A stretch of 47,459 bases of DNA from Candidatus Parvarchaeota archaeon (GTDB lineage: Archaea > Nanobdellota > Nanobdellia > JAFCGN01): contig JAFCEQ010000003.1 of assembly GCA_017609105.1 (NCBI GenBank), positions 1 through 47,459 of the forward strand. The letters run 5' to 3'. The position numbers and the translations under genes were made by a program. This document shows, in pieces, positions 38,641-47,141 of this stretch (its first letter is position 1; the number at the start of each line of letters is the position of its first letter). The notes beneath the pieces are model-generated. The model searched no databases. It was not told the origin of the DNA and worked only from the letters and a program-made list of their open reading frames with translations.

Positions 38641-39285
38641 ATGTTAAAAGCTATTGTTTTCGATGTTGATGGAGTTTTATTAGACAGTGAAAAAGCGATT
38701 TTTTCTTTTTTCAAAGACATGCTTAAAACTTTTGGATTTCCTAAACCCTCTGAAGAAAGAATAAATGCTTCTTACGGGAAAACAACAAAGGAGTGGGTGC
38801 TTGATTTAACAGGAAAGATTAAAAAAGAAAAATTAAATGAAATGATGAAATGGGCGCATGAACATTATTTTAAAGATTATTTATTTAAAAAAGCTAAATT
38901 ATTTTCAAATACAAGAAAAGTTCTTGAAGTTCTGAGCAAAGATTATCTTCTTTTTATTCTTTCTAATAATGAAAAAAAAGTGCTTGAAGAAATATTAGAG
39001 AAGTATGGTATAAAAAAATATTTTAAAAAAGCTCTCAGCAGAGAAGATGTGAAGAAATATAAACCAAATCCAGAAGGAATAAACAAATTAATAAAAGAAT
39101 TCAAATTAAAAAAGGAAGAAATAATTTATGTTGGAGACACTGAAATAGATGTGATTACAGGAAATAAAGCAAGAATTAAAACAATAATTATTGGTAAAAG
39201 AGAAATTAATCTTAAAGGATTAAAGTTTTACAGAATCAAGAGTATAAGTGAATTATCAAGAGTATTAAGAATAATTAGTAAGTAA
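38641..39285 (+). CDS. HAD-superfamily hydrolase (phosphoglycolate phosphatase-like)
   Basis: FDVDGVLLDSE, FILSNNEKKV, IIYVGDTEIDV. Confidence 0.9.
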   Translation: MLKAIVFDVDGVLLDSEKAIFSFFKDMLKTFGFPKPSEERINASYGKTTKEWVLDLTGKIKKEKLNEMMKWAHEHYFKDYLFKKAKLFSNTRKVLEVLSKDYLLFILSNNEKKVLEEILEKYGIKKYFKKALSREDVKKYKPNPEGINKLIKEFKLKKEEIIYVGDTEIDVITGNKARIKTIIIGKREINLKGLKFYRIKSISELSRVLRIISK

Positions 39286-39350
39286 ATTCTGTTTTTTAAT
39301 TCTTTGAATTACAATAACAAATTTAAGTAAAGATTTTGTTAATTATTTTT

Positions 39351-40079
39351 ATGAATCTGTTTTCTAATAAAAAAAAGGAAATAAGTTTAGCAAGCATTGA
39401 AAATGAAGAAGAAAAAAAAATTGAGAAAAGATTTTATGATAAATTCAGAAAAGATTACGAGGATCTTAAGAAATTATTTTTTAATATTAAAAGAGTTGAA
39501 GCACAATTAAACCTGCCTTTACTAAAAAAGAACATTGATTTTAAAGCAGGAAGGAATGTTAATCCTGAGTTTGAAAAAAATTATTTACGAGAAACAGAAG
39601 AATTATTAGAAAAAACTTATGAAGAAATCATAAGAACTAATGTATTAAAAAATGTTAATAAGTTTGTTAAGGAATTGAAAAGATTAAAAAAAGAAAGAAA
39701 AAAGTATTATCAGAAGAATAACATTAAAACAAACAAAATAGAAGAGTTTTATGATGAGCAAATAAGGAGTTTGAAAAGAATTTGTAAAACAAGCAATAAG
39801 TTAATGAAGAAAATAAAACAAACAACGAATAATAATATGATTAAAGTGTTGGCTGTTCTTAATGTAATAACTCGTTTATTGTACATGACGAGCTTATGCG
39901 TTTTCTTAATGAAAGAAGGGAACATGAAGATTAATGAAGGAATCCTTAGTCTTGAAGTTGAGGCTTCCATAGCGCAAGAAGATTTTAAGAAGAGTATTGA
40001 GAAAGAAGATGTTTTAGAAGTCAATGAATTAGAAGAAGTAATGCGTTCTTGTGATAATGCGATTAGCGCGTGCGCTTAA
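39351..40079 (+). CDS. Hypothetical helical/coiled-coil protein
   Basis: MNLFSNKKKEISLASIENEEEKK...; ATG 39351 preferred over the track's 39336. Confidence 0.6.
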   Translation: MNLFSNKKKEISLASIENEEEKKIEKRFYDKFRKDYEDLKKLFFNIKRVEAQLNLPLLKKNIDFKAGRNVNPEFEKNYLRETEELLEKTYEEIIRTNVLKNVNKFVKELKRLKKERKKYYQKNNIKTNKIEEFYDEQIRSLKRICKTSNKLMKKIKQTTNNNMIKVLAVLNVITRLLYMTSLCVFLMKEGNMKINEGILSLEVEASIAQEDFKKSIEKEDVLEVNELEEVMRSCDNAISACA

Positions 40080-40142
40080 AAATTATTAATAATGTTCTTA
40101 GTAAAAAGTTTTTTAATTTAAGAAATTACTTTCTTTTTCATT

Positions 40143-41261
40143 ATGAGTGACGTGGAACGCATTAAGGAAAGAATAAAGGAATTGCAAGAGGAGATTAATA
40201 GGACTCAGAAGAATAAAGCCACTAACTTTCACATAGGAAGTCTTAAGCGTAAGATAAGCAGGTTAAAAGAAGAGTTAAGACAGAAAAGCAGTAAAGGAGG
40301 CGGGGGTAGTGGTTATACTGTTAAGAAGCAAGGTGATGCTACAGCAGTTCTTGTTGGATTCCCTAGTGTTGGTAAGAGCACGTTACTTAATGCTTTAACT
40401 AGTGCTGAATCAAAAGTAGGGGCTTATGACTTCACAACTCTTGACGCGATTCCAGGCATGATGGAGTATAAGGATGCGCGCATTCAATTGATTGACTTAC
40501 CAGGAATTATTAATGAAGCAGCTGTTGGTCGTGGCGGTGGAAAACAAATCCTTAGTGTTGTGCGTAACTCAGATTTAATACTAATAGTTCTTGATTACAA
40601 AGGGCTTGATAAGTTATCAATTATTGAGAATGAATTGTTTGATTTTAATTTAAGATTAGATACTAAACCTCCTAGAGTGAGTATTAAGAAGAAAGACAGA
40701 GGAGGCATTAATATTGAAAGTGTTCGCTTAACTAAAATCACAAGAGAAGAAATAATTAAGTTATTGAATGAGCATAAAATTCATAATGCTGATATTATAA
40801 TTTATGAGGACTTAAGCTTAGAAGAATTAAATGATGTGCTTGAAAATAATAGGCATTACGTTCCTTCAATGATAGTCATTACTAAGAGTGATCAAGCAAG
40901 TGAAGAAGAGAAGAACAAGGTTAAGGAATTCATAAGAAGGATTAGTGAACAAGGCAGGAGTGCTGTGTTCGTTAGTGCTGAAACAAAAACTAATATTGAT
41001 GATTTAAAACAATTAATTTTTGATAAATTGGGTTTTATTCGCGTGTACACTAAGCCTGTTGGCAAGAAAATGAAGAAAACAGAACCAATTATCTTAAAGA
41101 AAGGCAGTACTGTAAGGGATGTTTGCACGCGAATTCATAAGGATTTTGTTAAGAAATTCAGAGAAGCAAGGATTTGGGGCAGTAGTGTTAGGTTTGCAGG
41201 TCAAAGAGTAGGGCTTGACCATGAATTAAATGATGAAGATGTTATAAGAATAATCATATAA
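40143..41261 (+). CDS. DRG-family GTPase with TGS domain
   Basis: GFPSVGKSTLLNALTSAESKVGAYDFTTLDAIPGMM, DLPGIINEAAVGRGGGKQILSVVRNSDLIL. Confidence 0.95.
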   Translation: MSDVERIKERIKELQEEINRTQKNKATNFHIGSLKRKISRLKEELRQKSSKGGGGSGYTVKKQGDATAVLVGFPSVGKSTLLNALTSAESKVGAYDFTTLDAIPGMMEYKDARIQLIDLPGIINEAAVGRGGGKQILSVVRNSDLILIVLDYKGLDKLSIIENELFDFNLRLDTKPPRVSIKKKDRGGINIESVRLTKITREEIIKLLNEHKIHNADIIIYEDLSLEELNDVLENNRHYVPSMIVITKSDQASEEEKNKVKEFIRRISEQGRSAVFVSAETKTNIDDLKQLIFDKLGFIRVYTKPVGKKMKKTEPIILKKGSTVRDVCTRIHKDFVKKFREARIWGSSVRFAGQRVGLDHELNDEDVIRIII

Positions 41262-41299
41262 GTTAAACTTAAAAATAGTGTTTTTAATCATAAATTATT

Positions 41300-41977
41300 A
41301 TGAAGCAAGATAATAAAAGAACTTATTTGAACACTAAGCAATGGAATTACTTAACTAAAGTTAAGAAAATGGGACCTTATACTGGGTGTTATGGTATTTC
41401 TTTAGATTCTTGCAGACCAACAGAATGGTGTTTTAAACATTGTTATGTTCGTAAGAACAACAAATACGAACTCCTCAATGTAAAAACAGCTCTAGAAAGA
41501 AGAACATTAGAACTTTTGAATCCTTATTTCGCAGAAAACCTGATTATTGAAGTTAATAAGAGACCAAGTATTAAGTATATTAGATTTTTTCTTTCAGGTG
41601 ATATTCCTGAGAAACCAAAAAGTGTTTTTCCTGAAAAATTCTTTAATGACTTTCATTATATAGCAGATAATCTCCCGAACATTCCAATAAGATTCACAAC
41701 TCGAAAAACACATATTTTTCCTGATGAAATAAGAGAACTTCATTTTGGACATGCTAATATAAGTATTTCACAAAGCCTTGACCCTCAATTACCAGAACCT
41801 TATTTTAAGGACATGCCTTGGACAGCTCCTGAAGATTTGCCTTACGTTTTAGAACACATGAAGGATAAAAACGTGCATTTTTGCATAAATGATTGCCCTA
41901 CTTGCGGTTATAAGTGCTGGCCTGATCCTAAAAGCTCTGCTAAAAAAGTTTTCGGAAATTATTGGAAGATTTTATGA
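41300..41977 (+). CDS. GP88-like (phage gene product 88 type) Cys-motif protein
   Basis: SCRPTEWCFKHCYVRKNKYELLNVKTALERR, RFFLSGDIPE, NIPIRFTTRKTH, CINDCPTCGYKCWPD. Confidence 0.6.
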   Translation: MKQDNKRTYLNTKQWNYLTKVKKMGPYTGCYGISLDSCRPTEWCFKHCYVRKNNKYELLNVKTALERRTLELLNPYFAENLIIEVNKRPSIKYIRFFLSGDIPEKPKSVFPEKFFNDFHYIADNLPNIPIRFTTRKTHIFPDEIRELHFGHANISISQSLDPQLPEPYFKDMPWTAPEDLPYVLEHMKDKNVHFCINDCPTCGYKCWPDPKSSAKKVFGNYWKIL

Positions 41978-42111
41978 ACACTGATTTCATGAAGCACTTA
42001 TTAAATTAATAATACATCACACATAATTTAAATAACTCATTCTTGTTTTTAATTATAAATCAAGAGTTCAAGTCCTGAAAAAATCATTATTAATAATTCT
42101 TTTATGCTTAA

Positions 42112-43941
42112 TTAAATTTTTTTTATCTTAACATTAATTATTTTTAAATTAGGTTCTTTACTGAAAGGGTCAAGTGATAATGGGATTAATTTATTCACAA
42201 AAGCATTATTAAAATGGTATGGCACAACAATAACTCCTTTTCTCACCTTATTATTCTCTTCTACTGGAACTCTTATTCTTCCTTTTCTTGAAAAAATTTC
42301 AATTTCATCTCCATCAACTAAATTCTCTTTTTTTAAATCAAAAGGATTCATATATGCTTTTGCTTTATTAATTATTTTTTTAAGAGAATTACAATTCAAA
42401 GTTAATTCAGAAGTTGTGAAGTGATAAGGCAGTCTTTTTGTTGTAAGCAAATATGGAAATTCCTTATTAACCTCGTGTTCAACAGCAGTGTATTCAACAG
42501 GAACAAGTTTTTTCCATTTTCTTTTTTTTTCAGCAAAAAATCCTTCAATCTTGAATAAATCTTTAAAATTAATTTTTTTATAAGCAGGAATTGTACTTAT
42601 TATTTCCTTAGTTATTTCTTCAACATTTTTATAATCTTTACCGCCAAACTCTTTAAATAATTCAGCAATTATTCTCCATTTCTCCTTTCCATACAATGGA
42701 TTAAGAACTTTATTAAAAATTCTCACTCTTCTTTCTGCATTAGTCATTGTTCCTTCTTCCTCAAAATGCGTTGCGCAAGGAAGAACAACATCAGCGAATT
42801 TAAGCATCCTTGACTTATGAGAACCAATATAAATAAGAAATATTTCTTTTAGTTTTTTATGAACAGTATTTAATTCAGGCAAGGATTTCGCAATATTTGA
42901 TTCTAAAACAATAATTGTTCTTAATTCATCTTCAAAAAGCATTTCAAGAAAAGTTTTGTTTCTTGGAAGAACTCCTACGTCCCCGCATCCTTGAATATTA
43001 TTTTTTCCTCTCATAGGAATTAAAAAACCATTTTTTAATATTGAAAGATTACTCACTCCTAAAGCATTTTTTGTTCCAAGAGTGTGTTGAACTAAAGCCA
43101 TACCAAAAAGAAAAGAAGGTTTTTTTGATTCACATAATATTTCTGAAATTTTTTTTAATTTCTTCTTATCAGCTCTGCAATTCTTTGATACAATGTTTAA
43201 TTCATAATTTTTTAATGAAAGAACATATTTTCTAAAATCCTTATTTTTTTCTAATTTTTTATCAAACTTTTTTGATTTAATAATCTCTTTCGCTAAATAA
43301 TTAAGTATTGGTAAGAACTCGCCTACATCAATAGAGAGGCATTCATCAACAAAATCTGAAGTAAAATTAAAACTATCATAAATTAAAACAATTTTCGCAC
43401 CTTTCTCTTTTGCTTTAATTATTCTTTCAAAAAAAGTTGGGTAATCTGATTTTGTGTCAGAACCAAAAATGAATATTGCGTCTGATTTTTCAATATCCCC
43501 TATTCTTGATTCCATTGCTTCAATCCCGTACGCTATTTTCATTGCTTTAACACTGCTCGCATGGCATAAAGAAGCGCTTGAATCCTTTTCTGATTTTAAC
43601 ATCTCCGCTAACTTAACTAATAAATAGTTCGCTTCATTGCTTGCACTTCCAGAACCATAAAAACACAGATTTTCTGAAGAAGTTTCTTTTATTCTTTCAA
43701 TAATAATAGAATATGCTTTCCCCCAAGTTGTTGGAACTAATTTACCTTTTTTTCTTATAAGAGGTGTTTTTATTCTATTTTTTGATAAAAACTCATAAGC
43801 TTTTAAACCCTTAATGCATGGCTTGCCTTTGCTCACTGGATCTTCTTTTATGGGAGAAGCACTAATTATTTTGTTATTTTTTACAAAAAAATTTAATTTG
43901 CAACCGCAACCGCAGAAAGGACAAATAGTCGTTCTTCTCAT
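42112..43941 (-). CDS. Molybdopterin oxidoreductase, formate dehydrogenase alpha subunit-like
   Basis: CPFCGCGCKLNFFV...GKPCIKGLKAYEFL 4Fe-4S motif, SASLCHASSV Cys-His motif, NIQGCGDVGVLPR, C-terminal NPFDLKKENLVDGDEIEIFSRKGRIRVPV. Confidence 0.88.
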   Translation of the reverse strand: MRRTTICPFCGCGCKLNFFVKNNKIISASPIKEDPVSKGKPCIKGLKAYEFLSKNRIKTPLIRKKGKLVPTTWGKAYSIIIERIKETSSENLCFYGSGSASNEANYLLVKLAEMLKSEKDSSASLCHASSVKAMKIAYGIEAMESRIGDIEKSDAIFIFGSDTKSDYPTFFERIIKAKEKGAKIVLIYDSFNFTSDFVDECLSIDVGEFLPILNYLAKEIIKSKKFDKKLEKNKDFRKYVLSLKNYELNIVSKNCRADKKKLKKISEILCESKKPSFLFGMALVQHTLGTKNALGVSNLSILKNGFLIPMRGKNNIQGCGDVGVLPRNKTFLEMLFEDELRTIIVLESNIAKSLPELNTVHKKLKEIFLIYIGSHKSRMLKFADVVLPCATHFEEEGTMTNAERRVRIFNKVLNPLYGKEKWRIIAELFKEFGGKDYKNVEEITKEIISTIPAYKKINFKDLFKIEGFFAEKKRKWKKLVPVEYTAVEHEVNKEFPYLLTTKRLPYHFTTSELTLNCNSLKKIINKAKAYMNPFDLKKENLVDGDEIEIFSRKGRIRVPVEENNKVRKGVIVVPYHFNNAFVNKLIPLSLDPFSKEPNLKIINVKIKKI

Positions 43942-43977
43942 AATAATTATAATTAAGGATTTCAGGATTAAAAGTGT

Positions 43978-44502
43978 TTAGAAAATAAGGGTTAAAAAAA
44001 TTAAGAAAAGATTAATAAAAAAACCAATAACAGCATATTTTTTTATATTAGGCTTCCACATCCTAACTATGATTGGGCCTGCAATAACATAAGGAAGTAA
44101 TAATTCTCTTATAATAAAACGTATTAAAATTGATAAATTAAAGAAAGACAAGAAAGTAAAATCAGTTAATGAATAAATTAATACTTGTGTGCAGTCATAA
44201 AAACTGTCAAAAACCCAAGCGTAAGCGAAGAAACGTAATTTATTAAATAATAAGAACAATGTAGTGAATAAAAACGAAAATAATATTTCTTCTAATAATC
44301 CTAAAAACATCGCATTAAGATTATACATTTGTTTTGTCTCATAACTTATTATGAAATCAAAACCTCCTGTTTTTAAACCACCAACATAATAAGCTAAGTG
44401 CCTGAGCCAATTAGGAAGTAATAATAGTATGAAAATAATTAAGAATTCTTTTTTATTAATTTTTTTAACTTTATTTAACGCCTTACTTAAACAATTCTTC
44501 AT
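43978..44502 (-). CDS. Multi-TM membrane protein
   Basis: Several hydrophobic helices, INKKEFLIIFILLLLPNWLRHLAYY. Confidence 0.65.
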   Translation of the reverse strand: MKNCLSKALNKVKKINKKEFLIIFILLLLPNWLRHLAYYVGGLKTGGFDFIISYETKQMYNLNAMFLGLLEEILFSFLFTTLFLLFNKLRFFAYAWVFDSFYDCTQVLIYSLTDFTFLSFFNLSILIRFIIRELLLPYVIAGPIIVRMWKPNIKKYAVIGFFINLFLIFLTLIF

Positions 44503-44558
44503 TGATTATAGTAATAAGAGAAAGATTTTTAAAAGCATTTATGTGTTTATAAAGGATA

Positions 44559-44669
44559 ATGAAAAGAAGTTCACGTCATTGGAAAATGAAAATAACAAAG
44601 TATAGATGGAAGACTAAAAAGAAGAAGATGCGTGAAATGAAGAAAAGAAGATTAAGAAGAAAAAGATAA
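44559..44669 (+). CDS. rpl41e: Ribosomal protein eL41 (36 aa, not in ORF track)
   Basis: MKRSSRHWKMKITKYRWKTKKKKMREMKKRRLRRKR*, very basic, matches the L41e pattern (MKRxxRxWK...RWK..KK..R..K..R). Coordinates anchored on the stop codon. Confidence 0.75.
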   Translation: MKRSSRHWKMKITKYRWKTKKKKMREMKKRRLRRKR

Positions 44670-44691
44670 AAAAAATAAAAAATTTTTTAGT

Positions 44692-44934
44692 TTATTCTTT
44701 AAAAACCTCATCACCAGGTCTAACAACATCTTTTACTTTTAAGCCGATTTCCTGTCCTTTTGTTGCAACCATTATTGGTTCCCTATTTATTTGCATTGAA
44801 TCAACTGTTTGTTCAAAATTTGTTGTAGCTCCTTTAATAAGGATTTTATCACCTATTTTCAGTTCATCCATTAGTTTAACTACTGCAACATTAATGCCTG
44901 AAAAGTAATGAGTTATTTCACCAACTTTAACCAT
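44692..44934 (-). CDS. EF-Tu domain 2-like small beta-barrel protein
   Basis: VGEITHYFSGINVAVVKLMDELKIGDKILIKGATTNFEQTVDSMQINREPI. Confidence 0.75.
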   Translation of the reverse strand: MVKVGEITHYFSGINVAVVKLMDELKIGDKILIKGATTNFEQTVDSMQINREPIMVATKGQEIGLKVKDVVRPGDEVFKE

Positions 44935-45056
44935 ATATTATATTTAAATTTAGTGTATATAAATTATTTTTGATTAAGAATTTTTTTTTAAATTTCAATA
45001 AAAAAAAACATTGTCTCGAAAATTATTTAAGCAAAACATGAGAACATTTTTTTTAA

Positions 45057-45140
45057 GCAGGGGTGCCGGAGCGGTCAAACGGGGTAGGCTAAGGACCTAC
45101 TGGCTTAGTGCCTGCGCGAGTTCGAATCTCGTCCCCTGCA
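45057..45140 (+). tRNA. tRNA-Leu with AAG anticodon
   Basis: Acceptor GCAGGGG/CCCCTGC, anticodon stem GTAGG/CCTAC, loop CT-AAG-GA, long variable arm TGGC..GCC, T-arm GCGAG TTCGAAT CTCGT. Confidence 0.9.
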
Positions 45141-45199
45141 TTTCTTAGAAACTAAATATTATTAAAATTATATTTCTTAAAATATTTAGGTGATTTTTT

Positions 45200-45766
45200 A
45201 TGATAAGCATAAAAGATAATATAATTAAAATGAAAAACATGAGTGAATTAACTTTAGACCTTGCTTATTCCGCAGCTTTCTTAAAAGATATTAAATTAGC
45301 AAAACAAGTGGAAGAATTAAACAATGAAATAAAAAAAATTGAAAAAGATGTTTTAAAACTTTTATTCAAAATAAAAGAAAATGATGAGAAAAGACTATTA
45401 ATAATTGAATTAATTGACAGCATAAAAGATATTTCAAATTCTGCATTAAATATTTCAAAAATTGCAAGAGGAAACAATTATCCAGAAATCATTAAAAACA
45501 TTCTTTCAGAAACACAAGAGAGAATAATAACTTGTGAAATAAAAAAGAATTCGCATTTAATAAATAAAAGTTTAAACGAAACAAAATTCAGAACTTTCAC
45601 AAAAACACAAATACTTGCAATAAAAAGAAAAAATGAATGGATTTTTAATGTTAATAAAAACACTATCTTAAAAGAAAATGATTTCTTAATAGGAAAAGGG
45701 TATGAGGGTTCTTCAAAATTAGTAAAAGATTTTGTAAAACAAAAAGAGAATAAATTAATAGTTTAA
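45200..45766 (+). CDS. PhoU / TrkA-C domain regulatory protein
   Basis: PhoU-like helical half and C-terminal TrkA_C-like KTQILAIKRKNEWIFNVNKNTILKENDFLIGKGYEGSSK; SD GGTGA 6 nt before ATG. Confidence 0.8.
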   Translation: MISIKDNIIKMKNMSELTLDLAYSAAFLKDIKLAKQVEELNNEIKKIEKDVLKLLFKIKENDEKRLLIIELIDSIKDISNSALNISKIARGNNYPEIIKNILSETQERIITCEIKKNSHLINKSLNETKFRTFTKTQILAIKRKNEWIFNVNKNTILKENDFLIGKGYEGSSKLVKDFVKQKENKLIV

Positions 45767-45789
45767 AAAAAAATAAAGAGGGCTTTACT

Positions 45790-46320
45790 GTGAAAAGATT
45801 TAATCAAATAATGTTAGCAGAATCCTTAAGCATTTTTGGAGGAAGTTTAGCAGGTTTTCTTCTTACAGGACTCGCACACAAACTTGAAATCATTCCAGGA
45901 GTATTAATACTCCTACCAGGATTCCTTGAAATGAGAGGGAACATTGGAGGTTCTGTTTCTGCAAGAATAAGCTCTGCCCTTCATATTGGAACACAAAAAG
46001 CAGAATTCAAAATAAACAAAAGAATAACAAAAAATTTCTTAGTTGGAATGACTTTATCAATTTTAGTGAGCTTAATTTTAGGACTCCTTGCCATACTTGT
46101 AGAATATATTTTAATAAAAAAAATAGTTCACACTCTTATGTTCATTTCTATTATTGCAGCAGTTATTAGTAACCTTATTTCATTGCCACTTGTCATTTTT
46201 TTAACTATTTATTTATATAAAAAAAATTTAGACCCTGATAATTTTATGGGAGCAATAATCACAACCCTTGGGGACATCATTAGCATAATCTCTCTTTACA
46301 TTGCTTTAATAATTGTCTAA
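45790..46320 (+). CDS. MgtE-type divalent cation transporter half-protein 1
   Basis: LLPGFLEMRGNIGGSVSARISSALHIGT, IITTLGDIISIISLY. Confidence 0.85.
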   Translation: MKRFNQIMLAESLSIFGGSLAGFLLTGLAHKLEIIPGVLILLPGFLEMRGNIGGSVSARISSALHIGTQKAEFKINKRITKNFLVGMTLSILVSLILGLLAILVEYILIKKIVHTLMFISIIAAVISNLISLPLVIFLTIYLYKKNLDPDNFMGAIITTLGDIISIISLYIALIIV

Positions 46321-46331
46321 CGGTGATTTAA

Positions 46332-46892
46332 ATAAAAAACACTTATTTTGAAATAATAAAGGAAAGCATAAGAATCTTAGTAATTAGTTCAATAATAAGC
46401 ACAATCGGAGGAATATGCTTAGAAAATATTAAACAAAACTTTCTTTATATTACTCCAATCATTATTTTAATACCTGCCTTGAATGATGCAAGCGGTGATT
46501 TAGGTTCAATAATCTCTTTTAAATTCACGACATTATTATTTTTAGGAAAAATTGGAAAAAAGAAATTATGGGATAAAGACTTAATGAACTTATTTAAAGA
46601 AGTATTTCTTCTGAGCATTTTTATTTCATTAATCATAAGCATTTTATCAAATTTATTAGGAATACTCATTGGATTCAATTTTAATTACAATGTTTTTCTA
46701 AAAATAACATTAATATCTTTCACAATTATTGTTTTAACAACGATTGTCTTATTTTTTGTTTCAATAATTATTGGTTTAATACTCTTTAAAAAAAACCAAA
46801 ATCCAGACAATTACTTAATTCCTATAACAACAGCTTTAGCTGATTTAACAAGCATGATAATATTGTATTTTTCAGTAAAATTATTCTTCTAA
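46332..46892 (+). CDS. MgtE-type divalent cation transporter half-protein 2, apparent AUA start
   Basis: Open frame begins at ATA 46332 directly after in-frame TAA; GGTGA at 46322-46326; encodes (I)KNTYFEIIKESIRILVISSIISTIGG...LIPALNDASGDLGSIISFKFTTLLFLG. Confidence 0.82.
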   Translation: MKNTYFEIIKESIRILVISSIISTIGGICLENIKQNFLYITPIIILIPALNDASGDLGSIISFKFTTLLFLGKIGKKKLWDKDLMNLFKEVFLLSIFISLIISILSNLLGILIGFNFNYNVFLKITLISFTIIVLTTIVLFFVSIIIGLILFKKNQNPDNYLIPITTALADLTSMIILYFSVKLFF

Positions 46893-46947
46893 AAATTTTT
46901 ATACAAATTAGAATAGTTAAATATTTAAATACAACAACAATAAATTG

Positions 46948-47053
46948 TGAATACCTTTGAAACACAATACCGGCTGTGTTTTGAGGAAAAGAAAGGGTTA
47001 CACTAATCTAATTTCTTTCCAATGAGAAACACGAAGTGTTATCTCAAAGGCAC
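46948..47053 (+). ncRNA. Structured RNA element in the 16S leader region (possible leader domain or separate RNA)
   Basis: Closing stem GTG-CCTTTGA/TCAAAGG-CAC around three hairpins at 46960-46981, 46985-47020 and 47024-47045. Confidence 0.5.
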
Positions 47054-47065
47054 ATAAAAAATGAG

Positions 47066-47091
47066 ATAATTAATGAAAAAACATTAATTAT
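47066..47091 (+). other. Perfect 10-bp hairpin in the 16S leader
   Basis: ATAATTAATG-AAAAAA-CATTAATTAT. Confidence 0.6.
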
Positions 47092-47141
47092 TGATGTTTT
47101 GGTGATACTTGAATTAGAGTAAACGCTAATTCCTTCCCCAT

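Noticed and set aside
42056-42080. T-arm-like string gagttcaagtcctg suggesting a tRNA remnant
   Set aside because: No acceptor, D or anticodon stems could be built around it; likely chance.
46975-47000. GAGGAAAAG string resembling an RNase P RNA conserved region
   Set aside because: The rest of the RNase P core (for example the AGUCCGGGC continuation and CR-V) is absent and the element is far too short.
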